From: Bifidobacterium catenulatum subsp. kashiwanohense JCM 15439 = DSM 21854
GTDB lineage: Bacteria > Actinomycetota > Actinomycetes > Actinomycetales > Bifidobacteriaceae
Assembly: GCF_001042615.1 (NCBI RefSeq)
Contig: NZ_AP012327.1
Coordinates: 372,001 to 436,000 of the forward strand
Length of the DNA stretch: 64,000 nucleotides
Direction: 5' to 3'
The notes under the pieces are model-generated. The model was not told the DNA's origin, searched no databases, and saw only the letters and a program-made list of their open reading frames with translations. The translations under genes and the position numbers were made by a program. Below, in pieces: positions 1 through 7,903 of this stretch. The number at the start of each line of letters is the position of its first letter. Within the stretch, counting starts at the first letter, position 1.

Positions 1-513
1 GAGCTGATTTCCGAAGCACAGCATACGCGCGATGAGGCCGAGGCATACGCTTCCGACAAGCGTGAGGCAGCCGACAAGCAGGCTGCCAGCATTCTCAAGC
101 AGGCCGCCGAAGAGGCCGACGAGCAGATCAACGAGCGTCGTGAGGCAGCCAAGAGCGAGCTTGAAGGTGTGCAGCAGCGCATCGCCGACCTGCAGACCCG
201 TGAGGCGCAGATCACGCAGCGTGTCAGTGAACTGCGTGCCATGTTTGCCAACGCGTTCTCCGGTTTCGGTGCGAACGGCCTGTCCGTGGTCAATTCCATC
301 GACGGCGAACAGTATGAGTCCGCAGCTGAAGCTGAAACTCCGGCGGAATCGCACGACGAGAGCGGCGAAACTGTTGCGGGCGAACCGGAAGTGACCTTCG
401 ACGAGGATGTTGTCTCCGACGAACAGCAGAATAATGACGACTTTGAAGAACCGTCCGAAGACGAGCAGTCTGACCAGGGCGAGGAAGCACAGGAGGAACA
501 GAACAATGACTGA
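1..513 (+). CDS. C-terminal part of a coiled-coil DivIVA/cell-division-initiation-like protein (5' end outside window)
   Basis: Reading frame 1 is open from the first base to the TGA at 511-513, so the gene begins before the window. The visible part starts with about 75 residues rich in Ala, Glu, Lys, Arg and Gln, with repeated AEAYA/REAADKQAA-like heptads that predict a long coiled coil. It ends in a very acidic tail of Glu, Asp and Gln (about 65 residues) that is probably disordered. This composition fits the coiled-coil scaffold proteins of actinobacterial division and polar growth (DivIVA or SepIVA type), but the N-terminal domain that would decide it is not visible. The stop codon overlaps the start of the aminopeptidase C gene by 8 bases, and that gene's ribosome binding site lies inside this tail, so the two are probably co-translated. 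The family assignment is inference. Confidence 0.6.
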   Translation, partial: ELISEAQHTRDEAEAYASDKREAADKQAASILKQAAEEADEQINERREAAKSELEGVQQRIADLQTREAQITQRVSELRAMFANAFSGFGANGLSVVNSIDGEQYESAAEAETPAESHDESGETVAGEPEVTFDEDVVSDEQQNNDDFEEPSEDEQSDQGEEAQEEQNND

Positions 514-1846
514 CATCACGCCGTTGAGCGCTGATGCATTGGCAACGCTGGTTGAGGATTTCGAAGCCAGCGACCACAACCGTATGGCCATGAACGCGGT
601 CACCGCGGCGGGCATCAACAAGGTGGCGCGCAACTATGACCGCGCCCGCCTGATGCAGCGCAGGTTTTCCACCATTGTCGACAATGGTACCGCCACCCAT
701 CAGGATCGTTCCGGCCGTTGCTGGCTGTTCAGCTCGCTGAACGTGGCCCGTTTCGTGGCCAAGAAGAACATGGGGCTGAAGGAATTCGAGTTCTCCCAGA
801 ACTATGCCATGTACTACGACAAGCTCGAGCGCGTCAACTACTTCCTGCAGGATGTGGCTGAACTGGTGAAGGCCGGCGAGCCGTCCGACTCCCGCCTGAT
901 CCAGCATCTGCTCGCCGACGTGATGGGCGACGGCGGTCAGTGGACCATGGCCATGAACGTATACAAGAAGTACGGTGCCGTTCCGAAGGATCTGTTCCCG
1001 GAAACCGAATCCTCCAAGAACACCGGCGAAATGAACGTGCAATTGCGTCGCCTGTTGCATACGGCCGTCGCGCACATGTATGCCGATCCGGCTTCGATCG
1101 AATCGGTGATCGCCGAAGCGACCGCCGCCGGCCACCGTATTCTGACGATTCACTTGGGCGAGCCGCCGAAGAGCTTCGACTGGGAGTGGACCGACAAGGA
1201 CGGCGAGTTCCACCGCGATGGTGAGATCACGCCTGTGGAATTCTGGCAGAAGTACGTCGGTTCCGCCGATTTGGAAAGCTACGTGTGCCTGGTCGACGAT
1301 CCTCGTCAGGAGCATGCGAAGGGCAAGAAGATCGGTATCGAGCACTTGGGTAATGTGGCCGGGGGAGACCCGACCGAATACCTGAACGTGCCGAACCAGT
1401 TCATGAAGGATTGCGTACGTCAGATTCTCGAAGAGCAGGGCATTCCAGTATGGTTCGGTGCCGACTGCCACCCGATGATGGATCGTGAAAACGGCGCTTG
1501 GGCCACTGATCTGTTCGAATACGGCAAGGTGTATGGTGTCGACTTCGATCTGAACAAGGAAGATCGCGTGCGTTTTGCCGATTCCGCGATGAACCACGCT
1601 ATGGCGTTCGTTGGCGTGGACGTTGCCGAAGACGGCACGACCACCCGTCGTTGGCGTGTGGAGAACTCTTGGGGCGACAAGATCGCAGACAAGGGCTACT
1701 TCACCATGAGCGATGATTGGTTCACCGAATACGTGTACGAGGTTGCCGTGCCGAAGGCGCTGCTCCCTGCCGAATATCAGGCCGCTCTTGACGAACCTGC
1801 CACCATGCTCCCCGCATGGGATCCGATGGGCGCTCTGGCTGACTGA
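506..1846 (+). CDS. pepC: Aminopeptidase C (bleomycin hydrolase family, peptidase C1B)
   Basis: A 446-residue cytoplasmic cysteine aminopeptidase, the normal length for PepC/bleomycin hydrolase. It removes N-terminal residues from peptides and feeds amino acids to the cell. The papain-like catalytic residues are visible: Cys72 in RSGRCWLFSSLN, His364 in MNHAMAFVGVD and Asn387 in VENSWGD. No signal peptide is present. An open frame continues upstream, but the ATG at 506 is chosen because an AGGAGG lies at 491-496 with good spacing and because family proteins begin close to this point. The start overlaps the end of the upstream coiled-coil gene. A strong terminator follows at 1871. Confidence 0.95.
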   Translation: MTDITPLSADALATLVEDFEASDHNRMAMNAVTAAGINKVARNYDRARLMQRRFSTIVDNGTATHQDRSGRCWLFSSLNVARFVAKKNMGLKEFEFSQNYAMYYDKLERVNYFLQDVAELVKAGEPSDSRLIQHLLADVMGDGGQWTMAMNVYKKYGAVPKDLFPETESSKNTGEMNVQLRRLLHTAVAHMYADPASIESVIAEATAAGHRILTIHLGEPPKSFDWEWTDKDGEFHRDGEITPVEFWQKYVGSADLESYVCLVDDPRQEHAKGKKIGIEHLGNVAGGDPTEYLNVPNQFMKDCVRQILEEQGIPVWFGADCHPMMDRENGAWATDLFEYGKVYGVDFDLNKEDRVRFADSAMNHAMAFVGVDVAEDGTTTRRWRVENSWGDKIADKGYFTMSDDWFTEYVYEVAVPKALLPAEYQAALDEPATMLPAWDPMGALAD

Positions 1847-1870
1847 TACGTAAACCGACAAGCCGATTGA

Positions 1871-1924
1871 CGAATGCCGACTGCATGGGACTTCGCAAAA
1901 AGTCCAGCATGCAGTCGGCATTCG
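1871..1924 (+). terminator. Long hairpin after pepC
   Basis: A 17-bp perfect stem pairs 1871-1887 with 1908-1924, extended inward by GGACTT/AAGTCC around a small loop. It is followed by a weak T-rich stretch (GTGTTATTCC). It separates pepC from the DAHP synthase gene. Confidence 0.8.
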
Positions 1925-2022
1925 TGTTATTCCACTTTTATCCGTTAAGGTAACTTCGGTGATTATCATCCAAGCACAGTATGCATGAAGCAGGTATGCA
2001 GGTATAAGGAGGAGCAGAAGAG

Positions 2023-3156
2023 ATGTCAGGTCTTCGCGGTCCAGATAGTTCGAGGGATGCACAATTGTTGGATAACGCTGTGTTTCCGGAGACCGTGGAT
2101 GTCAATATTCGACAGTTGGACCCGATTCCCGCTCCTCGATATTTTCTGAAGGAAATCCCGCTTACCGATGAGATGAGCGATCTGGTGTTGAAGTCCCGTC
2201 AAGAAATCCGCGATGTGCTGAATGGCAAAGACGACCGTCTGCTTGCCATCGTCGGCCCCTGCTCGATTCATGATCCGAAAGCCGCGCACGAATACGCCGA
2301 AAAGCTCGCGGCCGTCAAAAAAGAGCTGGAAGACCGGCTGGTCATCGTGATGCGCGTGTATTTCGAAAAGCCGCGCACCACCATCGGTTGGAAGGGTCTG
2401 ATCAACGATCCTGATCTCGACGGCCAGTTCAACATTCGCAAGGGCATGTGGCTCGCACGCAAGGTGCTGGCCGATGTGCTGGGTCTTGGACTCCCGGCAG
2501 CCACGGAATGGCTTGACCCGATTACCCCGCAGTACATCTGCGACCTGATCAGCTGGGGTGCGATCGGCGCTCGCAACACCGAAAGCCAAGTGCATCGCGA
2601 GCTCGCGTCGGGCATGTCGATGCCGATTGGGTTCAAGAACGCCACCGACGGTTCGGTCAAGCCGGCAGCAGACTCCTGCTTCGCGGCCGCCTTCGAGCAT
2701 CATTTCCTGTCCATTAATCTTGACGGACGCGTGATTTCCGCCGAAACCAAGGGCAATTCCGATTGCCACCTGGTGTTGCGCGGTTCTTCGCACGGTCCGA
2801 ACTACGACACCGAATCCGTGGCGAAAGCGTTGGCCGATCTGAAGGTTTCCAAGGCTTCCGGACCGAGCGAACACGGCATCGTCATCGACGCGGCGCACGG
2901 CAACTGTGGCAAGAACGAAGTGCGCGAAGCTGAAGTGGTCGAAAACATCGCATCCCGCATCGCAACAGGCGAACAGGGCATCAGCGGCATTATGATGGAA
3001 AGCTTCCTGAAAGCCGGCAATCAGAAGCCCGCTCCGCTCGACCAGCTGGAATACGGCAAGTCCATCACCGACGCTTGCGTGCCGTGGGAACGTACCGAAC
3101 AGCTGCTGCACACGCTTGCCGAAGCGGTTGAAAGCCGCCGCAAACTTGCCGAATAA
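2023..3156 (+). CDS. Class I 3-deoxy-7-phosphoheptulonate (DAHP) synthase, first copy
   Basis: A 377-residue AroF/G/H-type enzyme that condenses phosphoenolpyruvate and erythrose 4-phosphate in the first step of the shikimate pathway. Family motifs are GPCSIHD, VYFEKPRTTIGWKGLINDPDLDG, GARNTESQVHRELASGMSMPIGFKN, DAAHGNCGKN (metal-binding His) and SGIMMESFLKAGNQK. The ATG at 2023 has a strong AAGGAGGAG about 8 bases upstream. A second, clearly homologous copy follows at 3303 in the same direction, separated by a terminator, so the two are independently expressed paralogues rather than one operon. Two copies usually allow separate feedback control by different aromatic amino acids; which one senses what cannot be read here. 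The aroF/aroG symbol is therefore left open. Confidence 0.93.
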   Translation: MSGLRGPDSSRDAQLLDNAVFPETVDVNIRQLDPIPAPRYFLKEIPLTDEMSDLVLKSRQEIRDVLNGKDDRLLAIVGPCSIHDPKAAHEYAEKLAAVKKELEDRLVIVMRVYFEKPRTTIGWKGLINDPDLDGQFNIRKGMWLARKVLADVLGLGLPAATEWLDPITPQYICDLISWGAIGARNTESQVHRELASGMSMPIGFKNATDGSVKPAADSCFAAAFEHHFLSINLDGRVISAETKGNSDCHLVLRGSSHGPNYDTESVAKALADLKVSKASGPSEHGIVIDAAHGNCGKNEVREAEVVENIASRIATGEQGISGIMMESFLKAGNQKPAPLDQLEYGKSITDACVPWERTEQLLHTLAEAVESRRKLAE

Positions 3157-3186
3157 TCGCAAATAAGCGTAAATAATCGTCAATAG

Positions 3187-3232
3187 AAAAACCGTGCAAA
3201 AACCGCGTAATCTGCGTGATCGCACGGTTTTT
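3187..3232 (+). terminator. Terminator after first DAHP synthase
   Basis: AAAAACCGTGC (3187-3197) pairs with GCACGGTTTTT (3222-3232), with the T-run built into the 3' arm. The symmetric A- and T-runs would let it work on either strand. Confidence 0.85.
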
Positions 3233-3253
3233 GCATTGTGATTGCTATTCTTG

Positions 3254-3285
3254 GGAAAGATAGTGATTTGGAAAGATAGTGATTT
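3254..3285. repeat. Perfect 16-bp tandem repeat (2 copies)
   Basis: GGAAAGATAGTGATTT occurs at 3254-3269 and again at 3270-3285 with no spacer, just upstream of the second DAHP synthase. The second copy includes the alternative in-frame GTG at 3279. Confidence 0.9.
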
Positions 3286-3302
3286 CCAAGGAGAGCAGTG
3301 AG

Positions 3303-4487
3303 ATGCAGCAGCAGCTGAACACGCCTGAAGAGCTTCGTGCCATCCGTCAGGCCATGGATGAAGGTAAGAATCCGCTGGTGGTTACGGATGTGCCGCGATG
3401 GGAAGATCAGGTTGGCATCAGCCGCATCGTGAACCGCCGAGTGCTTGAATTTGAGGTGCTTCCCACACCGGCGCAGGTGTTGGGTGATCTGCCGCTCAGC
3501 GATCAGGCGCAGGAAATCGTCGCCTATTCTCGAGATGAGATTCGCGCCTGCCTATATGGTCAGGATGATCGATTGCTGGTGATTGTAGGCCCATGTTCCG
3601 TGCATGATCCTGCTGCAGCGCTCGATTATGCCCGTCGTTTGGCCGCGTTGAAAGACGAGTTGGGCGGCGAATTGCTGATTGTGATGCGCGTGTATTTCGA
3701 AAAGCCGCGTACCACAGTCGGCTGGAAAGGTCTGATTAACGATCCCGACATCGATGGCAGCTGCAATATCAAGAAGGGTTTGCTATTGGCCCGCCGTACA
3801 CTGCTTGGCGTATTGGACGCCGGTTTGGCTGCGGCCACGGAATTCCTGGAACCAACCAGCCCGCAGTACATTTCCGACGCGGTCAGCTGGGGTGCGGTCG
3901 GCGCTCGCAACACCGAAAGCCAGGTGCACCGTCAGCTCGCTTCGGGCATGTCGATGCCGATCGGCTTCAAAAACGCCACCGATGGTTCCATCAAAGCGCC
4001 GACCGATTCATGTTTTGCTTCGGCGCAACAGCACACGTTCTTCGGCGTCGATCACATGGGCCGCGCAGCCGTAGTCAAAACGCTCGGCAACCCCGACTGC
4101 CATGTGGTGTTGCGCGGTTCGAGCAGCGGTCCGAACTATGACGCCGAATCCGTGGCGAACGCCATGAAGCTGATTCGTGAGAAAATGCCGGCAGAATCCG
4201 CGGCCGCGCACGGCCTGATCGTGGACTGTTCGCATGGAAATTCCGGCAAAGACGAGCATCGTCAGGCCGAAGTGGTGCGCAATATCGCAAGTCGCATCGC
4301 CGACGGTGAAGAGGGCATCACCGGCATTATGATGGAAAGCTTCATCGAGGGTGGCAGCCAAAAACCGGCACCGCTTGCCGAACTGACGTACGGTCAATCC
4401 ATCACCGACAAATGCTTAAGCTGGCAGACCACGGAACAGCTGCTGCGCGAACTCGCGCAAGCCGTGGGCAAGCGCCGCTGGAAGTGA
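3303..4487 (+). CDS. Class I DAHP synthase, second copy
   Basis: A 394-residue paralogue of the preceding enzyme with the same motifs: GPCSVHD, VYFEKPRTTVGWKGLINDPD, GARNTESQVHRQLASGMSMPIGFKN, DCSHGNSGKD and TGIMMESFIEGGSQKPAP. It differs mostly in a longer N-terminal segment of about 20 residues (MQQQLNTPEELRAIRQAMDE), which in class I enzymes is often the allosteric part. The ATG at 3303 is preferred over the in-frame GTG at 3279 because AAGGAGA lies at 3288-3294. The next gene (nucleosidase) starts about 60 bases downstream without a visible terminator, so the two may be co-transcribed. Confidence 0.93.
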   Translation: MQQQLNTPEELRAIRQAMDEGKNPLVVTDVPRWEDQVGISRIVNRRVLEFEVLPTPAQVLGDLPLSDQAQEIVAYSRDEIRACLYGQDDRLLVIVGPCSVHDPAAALDYARRLAALKDELGGELLIVMRVYFEKPRTTVGWKGLINDPDIDGSCNIKKGLLLARRTLLGVLDAGLAAATEFLEPTSPQYISDAVSWGAVGARNTESQVHRQLASGMSMPIGFKNATDGSIKAPTDSCFASAQQHTFFGVDHMGRAAVVKTLGNPDCHVVLRGSSSGPNYDAESVANAMKLIREKMPAESAAAHGLIVDCSHGNSGKDEHRQAEVVRNIASRIADGEEGITGIMMESFIEGGSQKPAPLAELTYGQSITDKCLSWQTTEQLLRELAQAVGKRRWK

Positions 4488-4546
4488 GCGAAGCGAAAAT
4501 AAGCGAAACCGAGCAAAAGCGTGAAGCAATCGAAAGGAACGAACGC

Positions 4547-5254
4547 ATGAGTACAATCGCCATCATCGGCGCCATGGACGAGGAAGTTGCCAATATCGCA
4601 TCCGCATTGAGCGACATTACCGTAACGGAGGAAGCCGGCGTCAGCGTGACGCGCGGTACCATCGAAACCAACAAGGGCACGCGTGTCAACGTTGCTGCAA
4701 CGGTTGGCGGCATGGGCACCGTCAATATCGCCGCCACCACGCAGCATCTCATCGACGCGGACCAGCCTGACGCCGTGATTTTCTCCGGCATCGCAGGCAA
4801 TCTCAACACGCATCTGCACATCAACGACGTGGTGCTTGGCGGCACGCTGCGCTACCTCGACACCGACATGCGTCTCGTCGGCCAGTGGAAGCCAGGAACT
4901 GCGGACCAGCCGGTGGAGGAATTCCACTCCGACGACCGCCTGATCGAAGTTGCCGATAAGGTGCTGACCGATCTGAACGTGCATCACATTACCGGCATCA
5001 TCGCCACCGGCAACTATTTCGTGGACGGTCCGAAGAAAGTGGAGCAGGTGATTCGCGAAACCGGCGCGGACGCGGTCGAAATGGAAGGCGCCGCGGTGGC
5101 ACATATCGCGGCACGCAACGACCTGCCCGTGCTAGTCATTCGCGCGTTGAGCGACAATGCCGACACGGATTACGTGGAATTCAAGGAATTCGACATTTCA
5201 GAATATGCCGACACTGCGGCGAAAATCGCAGTGAATATCGTCAAGCGCATGTAA
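4547..5254 (+). CDS. mtnN: 5'-methylthioadenosine/S-adenosylhomocysteine nucleosidase
   Basis: A 235-residue enzyme that cleaves adenine from methylthioadenosine, S-adenosylhomocysteine and 5'-deoxyadenosine, clearing by-products of methylation and polyamine synthesis. It starts with the family hallmark IAIIGAMDEEV, has FSGIAGN in the middle, the purine/ribose site VEMEGAAVAHIA, and the catalytic Asp region VIRALSDNAD. The frame is open far upstream through the end of the DAHP synthase gene, but the ATG at 4547 matches where the family begins and has GAAAGGAAC upstream. A terminator follows immediately. Confidence 0.93.
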   Translation: MSTIAIIGAMDEEVANIASALSDITVTEEAGVSVTRGTIETNKGTRVNVAATVGGMGTVNIAATTQHLIDADQPDAVIFSGIAGNLNTHLHINDVVLGGTLRYLDTDMRLVGQWKPGTADQPVEEFHSDDRLIEVADKVLTDLNVHHITGIIATGNYFVDGPKKVEQVIRETGADAVEMEGAAVAHIAARNDLPVLVIRALSDNADTDYVEFKEFDISEYADTAAKIAVNIVKRM

Positions 5255-5261
5255 GCGCAGC

Positions 5262-5298
5262 ACGGCCCGTCCAGCGCATCGATTGCTGGACGGGCCGT
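5262..5298 (+). terminator. Terminator after mtnN
   Basis: A 14-bp GC-rich perfect stem (ACGGCCCGTCCAGC at 5262-5275 with its complement at 5285-5298) and a 9-base loop. Only a short T-stretch follows. Confidence 0.8.
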
Positions 5299-5354
5299 CT
5301 CATATTTCGGTATGGCGAATCTCATGAAAGTGAACTGCAGGGAAACTTCCGATG

Positions 5355-5393
5355 GCGTACGGGAATCGCGTACGGGAATCGCTTTCGGGAACC
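5355..5393. repeat. Three 13-bp direct repeats upstream of the sensor kinase
   Basis: GCGTACGGGAATC occurs perfectly at 5355-5367 and 5368-5380, followed by the diverged copy GCTTTCGGGAACC at 5381-5393. The array ends 44 bases before the kinase start. It could be a regulator binding array or a replication-slippage product. Confidence 0.85.
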
Positions 5394-5436
5394 GCTACTG
5401 TTGAAGAAGAATGACGGATTATCGGAAGGTTAACGT

Positions 5437-6795
5437 ATGACGCTGGAGCACGTGGCGATTGCGATTGCGATGGCGATGGCGATTGTGGTTGTCGCAGTGG
5501 TCGCCTTTCTGCTGGGGCGTGTCCGGGGCGTGCTGCTCGGGGAGGATGAGATCGACCCGAATGATCCAAGCCTGTTCGACGTGCAGAAGAACATGTCGCT
5601 GTTCGGTCCGCGCGTGCCTGTGCAGTCCACGGAACGCCAGCTTATTGCCGTTATGCCGGAGGCGTTGATCGTCGTCGATTCGCTGGCGTCGGTCAAATAT
5701 GTGTCCCCGGGCGCGCAACGTTTCGGCATTGTTGAAGACCATGCGATGACGCTCGCCGAAATACGCGATATTCTGCGATTGGTGTCGACCGACGGCGTGG
5801 TGCGTGAGCGTGAATTGTCGATTCCGTTGGATCGCGCCGCTCGCGCCGCCGCAAAGAACACTGACGGCAAGGGCATTGAGGCAGGCAAGTTCCGCCCTTC
5901 CGACACGCTGTACCTGCATGTGCGCGTCGGCCAGATTTCCGATGATCTGTTTGCGATTTTCATTTCCGACATGAGCGAGCAGCGTCGTTTCGAAATCATG
6001 CGTCGTGATTTCGTGACCAATGTTTCGCACGAATTGAAAACTCCGGCAGGTGCGATTTCTCTGCTTGCCGAAACGATTGGCGATGCTGCAGACGATCCCG
6101 ATATGGTGAAGTATTTCGCTGGTCGCGTGTCCAAGGAATCCGAACGATTGACGGAATTGGTGCATCGTCTGATCGACTTGCAGAAGGCGCAAAGCGCGGC
6201 TGCGGTGCTGAATGCGGAACGGCTTTCCGTGCTTGCTTTGGCACGCGAGGCGATTGTCGAAAACCAAGTGAATGCTGAATCGAAGCATATCAGCATGGTG
6301 CTTTCGCTGAATGGCAAGCAGAAGCTGGTGCACGTCGAGGGTGCCGAAAACGCTGTTGACCGGGATGACGTGTTCATCAACGCCGACCATGAAACCATCA
6401 AAACCGCGGTGAAGAACTTGGTGGAGAACGCCATCAACTATTCTCCGGAACACACCACCGTTGCGGTAGGTGTCGGCAGTGGCGATGGTAAGGTCTCGAT
6501 TCGTGTCGTCGACCAGGGCATCGGCATTCCGGAATCCTCGTTGGATCGTATTTTCGAGCGATTCTACCGTGTCGATCCCGCGCGCTCCCGCGAAACAGGG
6601 GGTACAGGATTGGGTTTGGCCATTACCAAGCATTGCGTGCAGGATTGCGGAGGCACTATCGCCGTGTGGTCGCGTGAAGGGGAGGGGTCGACCTTCACCA
6701 TCACCTTGCCCCAGGCGAAATCGGAGCAAGACGAGGAATCTGCGAAATCTGAAACCGCGGAAATTAGTGAATCAGCGCAGCTTCCAATCGAATAA
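5437..6795 (+). CDS. Sensor histidine kinase, SenX3/PhoR-like (phosphate sensing)
   Basis: 452 residues. One hydrophobic segment lies at residues 5-27. A PAS-like region follows (about 65-180), then a HisKA domain with phospho-acceptor His198 in NVSHELKTPAGAIS, and a HATPase domain with N box NLVENAINYS, G1 VVDQGIGIP, F box IFERFYRVD and G2 GGTGLGLAITKH. This is the architecture of the mycobacterial SenX3 and E. coli PhoR kinases, which sense phosphate indirectly through the Pst transporter. The partner regulator gene starts 82 bases downstream and pstSCAB follows, which supports a phosphate role. The acidic/Ser-rich tail after the kinase core is not conserved. The ATG at 5437 has a weak SD (GGAAGG about 10 bases upstream). 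Confidence 0.88.
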   Translation: MTLEHVAIAIAMAMAIVVVAVVAFLLGRVRGVLLGEDEIDPNDPSLFDVQKNMSLFGPRVPVQSTERQLIAVMPEALIVVDSLASVKYVSPGAQRFGIVEDHAMTLAEIRDILRLVSTDGVVRERELSIPLDRAARAAAKNTDGKGIEAGKFRPSDTLYLHVRVGQISDDLFAIFISDMSEQRRFEIMRRDFVTNVSHELKTPAGAISLLAETIGDAADDPDMVKYFAGRVSKESERLTELVHRLIDLQKAQSAAAVLNAERLSVLALAREAIVENQVNAESKHISMVLSLNGKQKLVHVEGAENAVDRDDVFINADHETIKTAVKNLVENAINYSPEHTTVAVGVGSGDGKVSIRVVDQGIGIPESSLDRIFERFYRVDPARSRETGGTGLGLAITKHCVQDCGGTIAVWSREGEGSTFTITLPQAKSEQDEESAKSETAEISESAQLPIE

Positions 6796-6824
6796 TTCAA
6801 GCAAAACGAATAATTCAAGCAAAT
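6789..6824. repeat. 18-bp tandem repeat spanning the kinase stop codon
   Basis: CGAATAATTCAAGCAAAA at 6789-6806 is repeated at 6807-6824 with only the last base changed. The kinase stop codon (6793-6795) lies in the first unit, so slippage here would change only the 3' untranslated part. Confidence 0.85.
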
Positions 6825-6877
6825 AACCAAATCAATCAACGTTCCAATCAACAAGAGCACACAGAGGAGAAGCACCA

Positions 6878-7582
6878 ATGACGCGCATTCTGATCGTCGA
6901 GGACGAGGAATCGTATCGAGAGCCGCTGGTCTACCAGCTCACCCGCGAAGGCTACGACGTGTCCGCCGCTGCCACCGGTGAGGAAGGATTGGAACTGTTC
7001 ACCAAAGGAGGCATCGATCTGGTGCTGCTCGATCTGATGCTGCCCGGGCTTGACGGCACTGCGCTATGCCGCAGAATTCGTGAGCAAAGCCGTGTGCCGA
7101 TCATCATGCTCACTGCGAAAAGCGCGGAAATCGACAAGGTGGTCGGTTTGGAAATCGGCGCGGACGACTACATCACCAAGCCGTACTCGTTCCGCGAGCT
7201 GCTGGCGCGGGTGCGTGCGGTGCTGCGACGCAACCAGATGGTGGCCGACGCGACGGAATCCTCCGACGACGATATTCCGCTGATTTGCGGCGACATTTCC
7301 ATGAAGATCGGCCAGCATGAGGTGATGGTGCGCGGAGAGAACGTGTTCTTCCCGCTGAAGGAATTCGAGCTTCTCGAATATCTCATGCAGAACAAGGGCC
7401 GTGTGATGACTCGCCACCAGCTGATCGACCGTATCTGGGGGTCCGATTACGTTGGCGACACCAAAACGTTGGATGTGCACGTCAAGCGTGTTCGCTCCAA
7501 AATCGAGGAGGATCCGGCGCATCCGAAATATCTGACCACCGTGCGCGGTTTGGGATACAAAATCGACGTTCCTGCGGAATAA
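6878..7582 (+). CDS. OmpR/PhoB-family response regulator, RegX3-like
   Basis: 234 residues. The receiver domain (1-120) has the acidic pair in VEDEES, phospho-acceptor Asp52 in LVLLDLMLPG, Thr in MLTAKS and Lys in DYITKPYS. The C-terminal winged helix (about 135-230) has FPLKEFELLEYLMQNKGRVMTRHQLIDRIWG and the final TVRGLGYKID hairpin. It is the cognate partner of the preceding kinase and the probable activator of pstSCAB through the direct repeats at 7761-7782. A GAGGAG ribosome binding site precedes the ATG at 6878. There is no PhoU gene in the window. Confidence 0.9.
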   Translation: MTRILIVEDEESYREPLVYQLTREGYDVSAAATGEEGLELFTKGGIDLVLLDLMLPGLDGTALCRRIREQSRVPIIMLTAKSAEIDKVVGLEIGADDYITKPYSFRELLARVRAVLRRNQMVADATESSDDDIPLICGDISMKIGQHEVMVRGENVFFPLKEFELLEYLMQNKGRVMTRHQLIDRIWGSDYVGDTKTLDVHVKRVRSKIEEDPAHPKYLTTVRGLGYKIDVPAE

Positions 7583-7903
7583 AGCGGAAATATCGCGATA
7601 GCTGGAAATATATAAGATAAAATATTGCGATTCCAGTAATCATCGTAATTTACCGAATAATTGATTATCGATTGATAACTGAATATAAGACCGTGGTATC
7701 ACGGTAGTCGCCGAAGATCGGTGAATGGAAATGACGAAAACGTCCGAAGTGTCGTAGAGTGTTCATCTTCCGTTCACCGATTTTGGTTTTGCAGGACCAA
7801 AACCACCAATAGGCTTGACATTGTCATGAAGAACGATGGCGACAACAGAATATGAAATGTCAGAAACATACGCCATCAGAATGTTGACAGAGGGAAAAGA
7901 ATA
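7583..7903 (+). promoter_or_regulatory. Intergenic regulatory region between the regulator gene and pstS
   Basis: 321 bases without a gene. The first half is AT-rich (7590-7700) with no clear terminator hairpin. The second half holds the Pho-box-like direct repeat described separately and a TTGACA at 7814-7819 that could be a -35 element, with no convincing -10 at the right distance. A GAGGGAAAAGA ribosome binding site precedes the pstS ATG. Confidence 0.5.
7761..7782 (+). promoter_or_regulatory. Pho box: two 11-bp direct repeats of GTTCA type upstream of pstS
   Basis: GTTCATCTTCC (7761-7771) is followed directly by GTTCACCGATT (7772-7782). Streptomyces PHO boxes are 11-bp direct repeat units with conserved GTTCACC, so spacing and core match. 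The site lies 122 bases before the pstS start and just downstream of the RegX3-like regulator gene. Binding by that regulator is inference. Confidence 0.7.

Noticed and set aside
290-2062. Long open frame on the minus strand (590 codons) opposite pepC
   Set aside because: It is the antisense shadow of a high-GC coding region; its translation has no recognisable domain, and pepC on the plus strand is certain.
2026-3225. 399-codon minus-strand frame opposite the first DAHP synthase
   Set aside because: Low-complexity antisense shadow; the plus-strand gene has all family motifs.
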